A DNA stretch of 61,371 nucleotides from Actinomycetota bacterium (lineage in GTDB: Bacteria; Actinomycetota; Geothermincolia; Geothermincolales; RBG-13-55-18), in NCBI GenBank assembly GCA_013178005.1, contig JABLXL010000019.1, positions 1 through 61,371 on the forward strand, given 5' to 3'. Both the position numbers and the translations under genes were made by a program. Below the pieces are notes generated by a model. It saw nothing but the letters and a program-made list of their open reading frames with translations, was not told where the DNA came from and ran no database searches. This document shows, piece after piece, positions 55,874 to 61,371 of the stretch. Position 1 is the stretch's first letter. Each line of letters opens with the position of its first letter.

Positions 55874-56300
55874 CGCGGTCGTCCTCCGGCGCCGCTTTGG
55901 GCCTGGCGCGCGGATCGCCCTGGGGGGTGACGCAAGAGCGGCTGCGACCATTTGCTTTAACGTCTCCCGCCCGGTGCGCGAAACCCCGGCGTCTAACGCC
56001 CCCGGCCAGGTGGCGAAAAGGCGGCGCGCGCTGGGCTGCGCCACATGGTCCGTCCCGGACAAAGCGAGAAAGCGTCACGCAACGGGAAAGCAAACGGCCG
56101 GTCTTTTCTTGACCTTCATGCTCTCCATCTACGTGTCGATTCCGGACGCCCGGTTCCCAGCAAGGATCAATCTCCCTGCGCTCGGTGCTATAGTATGGTC
56201 GTCATATTGTTTTGTTTTCGGATGGCGCGCCCCGGATCCCGGCGCGGTGGCGAAACGCGGAGCCGCCGGCCGATGAGTCGCCGGCGCGAGGGAGGTGAAC
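55874..56300. other. Spacer before the third ferredoxin gene
   Basis: No gene is supported. The promoter listed at 56186 is the only feature recognised. Confidence 0.4.
56186..56194 (+). promoter_or_regulatory. Extended -10 promoter (TGCTATAGT)
   Basis: TG at 56186-56187 precedes TATAGT at 56189-56194, 107 bases before the ferredoxin ATG. The nine bases differ by one from the sir2 promoter TGCTATAAT. Confidence 0.5.
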
Positions 56301-57392
56301 ATGTCCGAGAAGGTCTGGAACAGGGCGGCGGCGGCCATGATCGCGGCGGGGCCAATACCAATGCCCGTGAACGACACCCTGCTGGAGCTATTGCGCACCA
56401 TCATGGACGAGGAGGAGGCCGAGTTCATCCACATCTTCACCAAGCCTTCTTTGAACATGGCGGAGATAAGGGAACGCTGCGACATGGACGAGGCCGGCAT
56501 AAGATCCATGCTCGACCGCCTCCTGCACAAGGGCGCGCTCATGGTCACCACCAGCAGGAGCACGGGAGTGGAGGTCTTCACCCTCATGCCTCCCTTCCCG
56601 GGGCTCTTCGAGATGACCATGGTGCGCGGGGAGAAGGGGGAGAAGGAAAAGAAGCTGGCGGTGCTCTTCGAGCGGCTTTTCGAGGATCTCTCGCAGATGG
56701 TGCAGGAAAATTATGAAAACGTGGTCGAGGCCATGAAGGTCATACCGCCCATCACCAGGGTGGTGCCGGTGGAATGCGAGGTGGACGTCAAGGGGGAAGG
56801 GGTCATGCCCCTGGAGGACGCCATGGAGATCGTGGACAAGTTCGACACCTTCGCCGTGAGCCACTGCTACTGCCGGCACCACAAGGACCTCCTGGGCAAG
56901 CCTTGCGAGGTGACGGAGGAGAAGGTCAACTGCCTCACCTTCGGGCGCTCGGCCCGCTTCATGATCGACTACGGGTTCGGCAGGGAGATCTCCCGGGAGG
57001 AGGCCAAGAGGATCCTCAGGGAATGCGAGGAGGCGGGGCTGGTCCACAAGTTCTTCCACGAGAAGAACGACCTGGAGAGGGACGAGTTCGCCATCTGTAA
57101 CTGCTGCAGGTGCTGCTGCGGCACCTTCGAGCTCTACTACCGCGGGGCCGCTCCCATGCAGACCTACACCTCCTACCTGGCGGCGGTAGACGGCGACCTG
57201 TGCAACGCCTGCGAGGTGTGCGTGGACATGTGCCCCATGGAGGCCCTGGCCCTTGACGGCGACGCGGTTGCGGTTGACGACGGGAAATGCATAGGGTGCG
57301 GCGTGTGCGCCTACCACTGTCCCGGCGAGGCGCTTTCCCTGCGCAGGACGGGGTTGCGCCAGGTGTTCGTGCCGCCGCGCCGCCTGGGCTAG
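56301..57392 (+). CDS. Winged-helix plus 2x[4Fe-4S] ferredoxin protein (third paralog)
   Basis: 363 residues with the same layout as the genes at 35458 and 36582. The helical N-terminus (NMAEIRERCDMDEAGIRSMLDRLLHKGALMV) is followed by CYCRHHKDLLGKPC and a CNCCRCCCG cluster. The C-terminal ferredoxin has CNACEVCVDMCP and CIGCGVCAYHCP. GGGAGG lies 6 bases before ATG 56301. Two extra copies of its last 33 codons follow the stop (57429-57532 and 57567-57670). The family has an unknown redox or regulatory role. Confidence 0.87.
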   Translation: MSEKVWNRAAAAMIAAGPIPMPVNDTLLELLRTIMDEEEAEFIHIFTKPSLNMAEIRERCDMDEAGIRSMLDRLLHKGALMVTTSRSTGVEVFTLMPPFPGLFEMTMVRGEKGEKEKKLAVLFERLFEDLSQMVQENYENVVEAMKVIPPITRVVPVECEVDVKGEGVMPLEDAMEIVDKFDTFAVSHCYCRHHKDLLGKPCEVTEEKVNCLTFGRSARFMIDYGFGREISREEAKRILRECEEAGLVHKFFHEKNDLERDEFAICNCCRCCCGTFELYYRGAAPMQTYTSYLAAVDGDLCNACEVCVDMCPMEALALDGDAVAVDDGKCIGCGVCAYHCPGEALSLRRTGLRQVFVPPRRLG

Positions 57393-57670
57393 GACGCGCC
57401 CTCCCGCACGGTCTGGCACGGTGATCACATAGGGTGCGGCGTGTGCGCCTACCACTGTCCCGGCGAGGCGCTTTCCCTGCGCAGGACGGGGTTGCGCCAG
57501 GTGTTCGTGCCGCCGCGCCGCCTGGTCTAGGAAGCGGCATCCCGCGGAGACCGGCGCGGCAAGCGCATAGGGTGCGGCGTGTGCGCCTACCACTGTCCCG
57601 GCGAGGCGCTTTCCTTGCGCAGGACGGGGTCGCGCCAGGTGTTCGTGCCGCCGCGCCGCCTGGTCTAGGA
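57291..57670 (+). repeat. Three tandem copies of the ferredoxin gene's 3' end (138-bp period)
   Basis: A 104-bp segment starting ATAGGGTGCGGCGTG lies at 57291-57394 (inside the gene), 57429-57532 and 57567-57670. Copies are about 97% or more identical, and each keeps the stop codon and the half ferredoxin motif GCGVCAYHCP. The 34-bp pieces between copies have the same length but quite different sequence. The last copy is followed by a gene on the opposite strand. Confidence 0.92.
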
Positions 57671-57768
57671 CGTGCCATGGCGCCCAGCCCGGCTAACAAT
57701 GGCGAGGCGGGATCGGCGCTCATCGTCATGGCACCGCGTTGGTTTTCAAGACCGCTCCTGGGATCCGC

Positions 57769-59322
57769 TCAATACAGTAGAACCCTGGCGAAGCCCTCGT
57801 ACATGCCCTCGGCGACCAGTTTTCCGGACAGGGCGCTGAACACGATCCCCCCCGGCCACACCGAATAGTGGCCGGCCATGTAGAGGTTCCTCACCGGGGT
57901 GGTGAACTTCCCGAAACGCCCGAAGAGCGGGGTGTTGTACATGTCGTAGGACCACCCCATGATGGATCCCTGGGGGTTAAGGGTGTATCTCGCCAGGGTG
58001 CGCGGCGTGGCGAGCTCGCGGTACGCAATCCTGTCCCGCAGCCCGGGAAGGATGTATTCGCTGTCCGCGATGACGTCGTCGAGCACCCGCTCCTTGAGGG
58101 CGCGGTAGGCGTCGTTTCGGGCCATGGGGTCCGAGGACCCAGTCCCCCATCCGTTCATCCAGTCGTAGGGGACGGGTATCTGCACTATGATGGAATTTTT
58201 TCCCTCCGGGGCGAGCCCCTTGTCGTGCATGGAGCACCAGCTCATCAGCGCCCATCCCTTGCGGTGCTGCTCCGGGTCATAGATGTCCTGGCGGTTGGAG
58301 TAGGTCCTCCAGTGCACGACGTGGTGGGTCTTCATGAGACGGGCAAGCTCCCCGTCGCTCATGTCCAGGCCGAGGAAGGCGGTGATCACCGAGATGCTCA
58401 CCGGGCCGTTCCTTATCCTCTCACGGTAGCGCGCGGGGAAAAGGGACGGGTCGCACATCTCCGTTACCAGCCGCTTGGGGTTTCCGGTGTTCACCACCTT
58501 TTCCGCGTAATACCTCTCTCCGTCCGCGCACTCGACGCCTACAGCGGTGTTCCCGGAGGTGAGGACGCGGTCCACGGTGCAGGAGAGGCGCAGCTCTCCG
58601 CCCAGGTCCCGGAACCTCGAGGCCAGCATCTCCGCCAGGGCGGCCAGGCCTCCCCTGGGGTACACGTAATCGTACAGAAAGCTGTACCAGAAGGAATAGT
58701 GCATGAAGAGGAGCATGTTGGTGTCGCCGAACTCCCCGAAGAGGAAGGCCAGGCGCGGGTCGCGGAATATCTCCCGCCCCTTCTCCGAGCCCGACTTGCC
58801 AAGGGTCTCGGCCATGGTGCCCAGCATGGGCAGGCCGACCCTGGCCATCCTCGCCAGGTTGCGGTATTTCTCCCGGCCCCTCAGGATCAGGGGGAAGGGA
58901 GCGGACATGAGCTCGCGCATCATCTCGCAGCCCGGCTCGATGAAATCGAACCAGGCGTCTATGTCCCCGGCGGAGTCGGGGAAGAAGCCCTTAAAGTCCT
59001 CGCGCACCTGCTTGAAATCGCGCAATACCACGTCGCAATCGGGAGTAACCCAGCGCCACTCGGAGCGCTCCCACTGCCCCGGGTCGTGTATCCCCAGGTC
59101 CTCAAGGATGGGGAAGAGAATGCCCACGTTCTCCGTGGATTGCGAGCCCGCGTCGAAGTAGAAACCCTTGCGGCGGATGCCCTGGATGTTGCCCCCCACT
59201 GCGTTGCCGTGCTCCAGCAAGAGCACCTTGCGCCCGGAGCGCGCCAGGTAGCAGCCGCAGACCAGTCCCGCCACTCCCGCGCCGATGATCACGACGTCGT
59301 AACGCTCGCCGCTTCCGCTCAT
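57769..59322 (-). CDS. Phytoene-desaturase-like FAD oxidoreductase
   Basis: The 517-residue flavoprotein has YDVVIIGAGVAGLVCGCYLARSG (residues 8-30) and a second FAD motif near the end (NLYMAGHYSVWPGGIVFSALSGKLVAE). This is the CrtI/retinol-saturase pattern. Members desaturate or saturate carotenoids, retinoids or related lipids. Its ATG overlaps the stop of the epimerase gene by four bases (ATGA), so the two are co-translated and likely act on the same lipid or isoprenoid. AAGGAGGG lies just upstream. The open frame to 60324 is an artefact of high GC. Confidence 0.88.
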   Translation of the reverse strand: MSGSGERYDVVIIGAGVAGLVCGCYLARSGRKVLLLEHGNAVGGNIQGIRRKGFYFDAGSQSTENVGILFPILEDLGIHDPGQWERSEWRWVTPDCDVVLRDFKQVREDFKGFFPDSAGDIDAWFDFIEPGCEMMRELMSAPFPLILRGREKYRNLARMARVGLPMLGTMAETLGKSGSEKGREIFRDPRLAFLFGEFGDTNMLLFMHYSFWYSFLYDYVYPRGGLAALAEMLASRFRDLGGELRLSCTVDRVLTSGNTAVGVECADGERYYAEKVVNTGNPKRLVTEMCDPSLFPARYRERIRNGPVSISVITAFLGLDMSDGELARLMKTHHVVHWRTYSNRQDIYDPEQHRKGWALMSWCSMHDKGLAPEGKNSIIVQIPVPYDWMNGWGTGSSDPMARNDAYRALKERVLDDVIADSEYILPGLRDRIAYRELATPRTLARYTLNPQGSIMGWSYDMYNTPLFGRFGKFTTPVRNLYMAGHYSVWPGGIVFSALSGKLVAEGMYEGFARVLLY

Positions 59323-60269
59323 CTCTTTCCCTCCTTGGCCCTGCGTCCCGCCTCCAGGACGAGCTCGAACAACTCCCGCGAGGTGTATCCAGGCCGCCAT
59401 CCCAACTCGCGCTTTATCTTCTCGTTGCTGCCCACCATGGAATAGCGGAACATGTTTATCCAGTGCGAGGATATGGGAGAGAAGCGTAGCCGGAAGGCGA
59501 TGTCCGCTAACGCGCACATGAGATCCGCGGGCACCGAGGGCGCGAACATGCCCGCCCTCCGCAGCATCTCCGAGAGGGCGATGGTGTCGTCGCTGGTGAC
59601 GTGGTATATACCCCTGGCACCGGAGAGCAGCGCCAGCCGCACGGCCTCGGCGAGGTCGTCCTCGTGTATGAACTGGGTATGGGGGTCGGAGTCTGCGGGT
59701 CGCATGGCAAACCTGCGGCTGAAGACCCACGAGATGGTGTTGTCCATGCCTTCTCCCACGATCACGCATGGCCTTAGGATGGTCACGGCCAGCTCGGGCC
59801 GTTCCTGGGCGATGCGGTAAAGGTAATGCTCTATCTCCGCCTTCGCGTAGGAGTAATAACAGCGGGGGTCTCCTCGGGGGAATTCCTCCTCGTCCATGGG
59901 GAAGGGGTTGTCGGGGTAGGCGCCGAAGGCGGCCATGCTGGAGATCTGGATGAGCCGCGGGACTCCCGCGTCCAGGCAGGCGTGGAACACGTTCCTGGAG
60001 CCGTTGATGTTGATGTCGTGGGTTTTCCGCTTGTCCCTTATCTCGTCCAGGACGAAGGCCATGTGCAGGACGGCGTCGCAACCCCGCATGGCCTCCCGGA
60101 CACCCGCGTGGTCGCGCACGTCCAGCTCGCGGAAGTGGAGCTTGCTTGACGGTGAGGCCGGGGGTCGTAGGTCGATGCCCACGATCTCCTCGACGGACGG
60201 CTCGTCCTCCAGGGAACGCAGCACCACCTTGCCCAGGTAGCCGGAAATCCCGCTGATGAAAAGACGCAT
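59319..60269 (-). CDS. NAD-dependent epimerase/dehydratase (extended SDR)
   Basis: The 316-residue Rossmann protein has ISGISGYLGKVVL (GxxGxxG, residues 6-18), IGVDLR-like VGIDLRPP for NAD, ISSMAAFGA, and YSYAKAEIE (catalytic Tyr and Lys). It belongs to the sugar-epimerase / hydroxysteroid-dehydrogenase-like group. The coupled desaturase-like gene hints at a lipid rather than a sugar substrate. GGGAGGAGG precedes ATG 60269 and an extended -10 lies 34 bases further up. Confidence 0.88.
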   Translation of the reverse strand: MRLFISGISGYLGKVVLRSLEDEPSVEEIVGIDLRPPASPSSKLHFRELDVRDHAGVREAMRGCDAVLHMAFVLDEIRDKRKTHDININGSRNVFHACLDAGVPRLIQISSMAAFGAYPDNPFPMDEEEFPRGDPRCYYSYAKAEIEHYLYRIAQERPELAVTILRPCVIVGEGMDNTISWVFSRRFAMRPADSDPHTQFIHEDDLAEAVRLALLSGARGIYHVTSDDTIALSEMLRRAGMFAPSVPADLMCALADIAFRLRFSPISSHWINMFRYSMVGSNEKIKRELGWRPGYTSRELFELVLEAGRRAKEGKR

Positions 60270-60302
60270 GACGACCTCCTCCCACGTTTTGCCTCCAGGA
60301 GG

Positions 60303-60311
60303 ATTGTAGCA
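60303..60311 (-). promoter_or_regulatory. Extended -10 promoter (TGCTACAAT)
   Basis: Read on the minus strand, the nine bases form a TGn plus TACAAT element ending 34 bases before the epimerase ATG. It is similar to the elements at 2390 and 56186. Confidence 0.5.
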
Positions 60312-60640
60312 CCATCTCGGGCACTATGGATATCTATATTGACCAAGAAGTTCAGAATAACTATAGGATAATGCGCGCGCTTTATAGGCCGTGCGCGGCA
60401 ATGGTGGAGCGGTGCCCGCATCGCTCGTAATACGCTCATTTCGCGACGGTCTTGGCGGATCCCGTTGCCGGAGAAGATAGGTCGGCGCGGACGCGGGAGG
60501 ATGGTTAGGGGACGCCGAACCCGGCTGGGAAAGCGCAGCTCGCCAAATGTCGCTGCCGCATCCCCCTATAGGAGGTTTTCCCAGTCGCCCGGTCAGGTTA
60601 AAGGTAAAGTGTGAGAGGGTTGCGTTCCGTTCCGGGGCGG

Positions 60641-60964
60641 AGGGTCGGTTCCCTCCCCGGCGCGGCCGGGCGGAGGCCCCTGGCGGGTACCGAAAGAAGC
60701 CCGCTTTGCGCCCTGTCCTGGTCGTGTCGGGATCGCGTGAAGCGGCGGAGGGTCGGTTCCCTCCCCGGCGCGGCCGGGCGGAGGCCCCTGGCGGGTACCG
60801 AAAGAAGCCCGTTTTGCGCCCTGTCCTGGTCGTGTCGGGATCGCGTGAAGCGGCGGAGGGTCGGTTCCATCCCCGGCGCGGCCGGGCGGAGACCCCTGAC
60901 GGGTTAGGGGAAAAGGCCGCTTTTTACGCCGTCCTTGGCGTGTCATAGTCGCGTGAAGCGGCTG
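60641..60964. repeat. Three tandem copies of a 108-bp unit
   Basis: AGGGTCGGTTCC at 60641, 60749 and 60857 marks units of exactly 108 bp. The first two are about 98% identical and the third about 85%. A 36-residue repeat can be read on either strand, but no start or ribosome site supports a protein. After it, GGGGGTC/GACCCCC (about 60964-60980) forms a short hairpin. The remaining spacer 60312-60640 has no credible gene. Confidence 0.9.
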
Positions 60965-61072
60965 GGGGTCCGCTGACCCCCGTATATCTACCTGCCCAAA
61001 GGTGGGCTAGAATCTAGGAAGGCTCGGAGGAGCGGCGGTTTGCCGCACGGCTTGGCAAGCGAAGGGAGGAGC

Positions 61073-61147
61073 ATGAACATCCTTTTCATCTGCAAGACCC
61101 TTCCCCACGAGAGGGTGATAGGCGGACCCATCATCAAAGGCTCATAG
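61073..61147 (+). pseudogene. First orphan gene-start stub (24 codons)
   Basis: The stub begins MNILFICKTLPHERVIGG, continues with PIIKGS, then stops at the junction with the next repeat. It has a perfect ribosome site, so a short peptide could be made; more likely it is a duplication remnant. Confidence 0.8.
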
Positions 61148-61190
61148 CAGCGGCGGTTTGCCGGATGGCTTGGCAAGCGAAGGGAGGAGC

Positions 61191-61265
61191 ATGGACATCC
61201 TTTTCATCTGCAAGACCCTTCCCCACGAGAAGGTGATAGGCGGACCCATCATCAAAGGCTCGTAG
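61191..61265 (+). pseudogene. Second orphan gene-start stub (24 codons)
   Basis: The stub begins MDILFICKTLPHEKVIGG and stops after GS at the same point as the first stub. It differs from it by two residues (N2D, R14K). Confidence 0.8.
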
Positions 61266-61308
61266 CAGCGGCGGTTTGCCGCACGGCTTGGCAAGCGAAG
61301 GGAGGAGT

Positions 61309-61371
61309 ATGGAAATCCTTTTCATCTGCAAGACCCTTCCCCACGAGAAGGTGATAGGCGGACCCATCATC
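61309..61371 (+). CDS. Start of a glycosyltransferase-like gene (truncated by window end)
   Basis: Only 21 codons are visible (MEILFICKTLPHEKVIGG then PII). The pattern 'ILFI.K.LP...V.GG' at the N-terminus is typical of family 4 glycosyltransferases, where the Gly pair contacts the nucleotide sugar; identification from 21 residues is tentative. It could be either the intact gene or a third stub, since the junction lies beyond the window. Confidence 0.5.
   Translation, partial: MEILFICKTLPHEKVIGGPII

Larger units (their letters stand above)
61031..61371 (+). repeat. Three tandem copies of a glycosyltransferase-like gene start (118-bp period)
   Basis: Units begin with AGCGGCGGTTTGCCG at 61031, 61149 and 61267. 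Each has the same leader, the same AAGGGAGGAG ribosome site, an ATG (61073, 61191, 61309) and the first codons of one protein. Copies differ at few positions. The array may continue past the window edge. Confidence 0.93.

Noticed and set aside
57291-57670. CRISPR-like array (repeats with 34-bp spacers)
   Set aside because: The repeated unit is 104 bp and codes for the end of the neighbouring gene; there are only three units and no cas genes.
57769-60324. 851-residue fusion of epimerase region and desaturase
   Set aside because: The upstream part is another frame of the real epimerase gene; ribosome site and FAD motif place the start at 59322.
60641-60964. Repeat-containing protein encoded by the 108-bp array
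   Set aside because: A 36-residue repeat is open on several frames of both strands, as expected for a GC-rich unit divisible by three, and none has a start with a ribosome site.

Overview
The window is a GC-rich stretch of bacterial chromosome, most likely from an uncultured, probably anaerobic, actinobacterial lineage. The taxonomic call is an inference. It rests on a large UPF0182 membrane protein, a four-repeat DUF5719-type surface protein, a class E-like sortase, frequent GTG/TTG starts with strong GGAGG sites, and many Fe-S and CoA-linked enzymes. No rRNA or CRISPR array was seen. The only RNA gene found is an initiator tRNA-Met.

Layout. 0-9 kb: 3' end of a group II intron, DUF5719 surface protein, Sir2 deacylase, UPF0182 protein, a two-finger protein, a sortase with a duplicated tail, and tRNA-fMet. 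9.07-11.7 kb: an internally deleted group II intron sits behind the tRNA terminator, followed by an AT-richer island (a decayed gene plus a PepSY-like membrane protein) flanked by direct repeats of about 160 bp. 11.9-17 kb: B12/radical-SAM enzyme, crotonase, class II aldolase and an atypical phosphofructokinase. 17-27.6 kb: ATC-hydrolase-like protein, GlsB-like protein, DUF4125 protein, SDR, MFS carrier, metallophosphoesterase, D-aminoacylase-like amidohydrolase and a second two-finger protein. 27.9-31 kb: NorD-like VWA protein with a NorQ/CbbQ-like AAA+ ATPase. 31.4-40 kb (all minus strand): fatty-acyl-AMP ligase, DUF169 protein, amidohydrolase, two winged-helix/ferredoxin proteins, TetR regulator and SDR. 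40.5-47.8 kb: a plus-strand catabolic cluster with a GlpA/GlpB/DUF1667-like flavoprotein module, a double GlcG/HbpS protein, an amidohydrolase and a two-subunit CoA-transferase. 47.9-60.3 kb: MASE3-PAS histidine kinase, secreted phosphodiesterase, acyl-CoA synthetase, a third winged-helix/ferredoxin protein, and an epimerase plus phytoene-desaturase-like pair. 60.6-61.4 kb: two different triple tandem arrays, the second made of repeated gene starts.

The most unusual signal is genome-wide in style. At many loci, 65-220 bp containing the last (or first) codons of a gene are repeated in tandem beside it, in every state from near-identical to heavily decayed. Examples are at 7.6, 18.2, 19.3, 22.05, 24.2, 26.3, 57.3 and 61.0 kb. 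In the sortase case the five clear substitutions between copies are all synonymous. I cannot name a mechanism. An assembly artefact is the main alternative, but constant periods across three copies and graded divergence argue against it.

Metabolically the genes suggest an organism that activates acids as acyl-CoA or acyl-AMP, moves CoA between acids, oxidises substrates through flavin/Fe-S modules, and keeps a glycolytic/gluconeogenic core.
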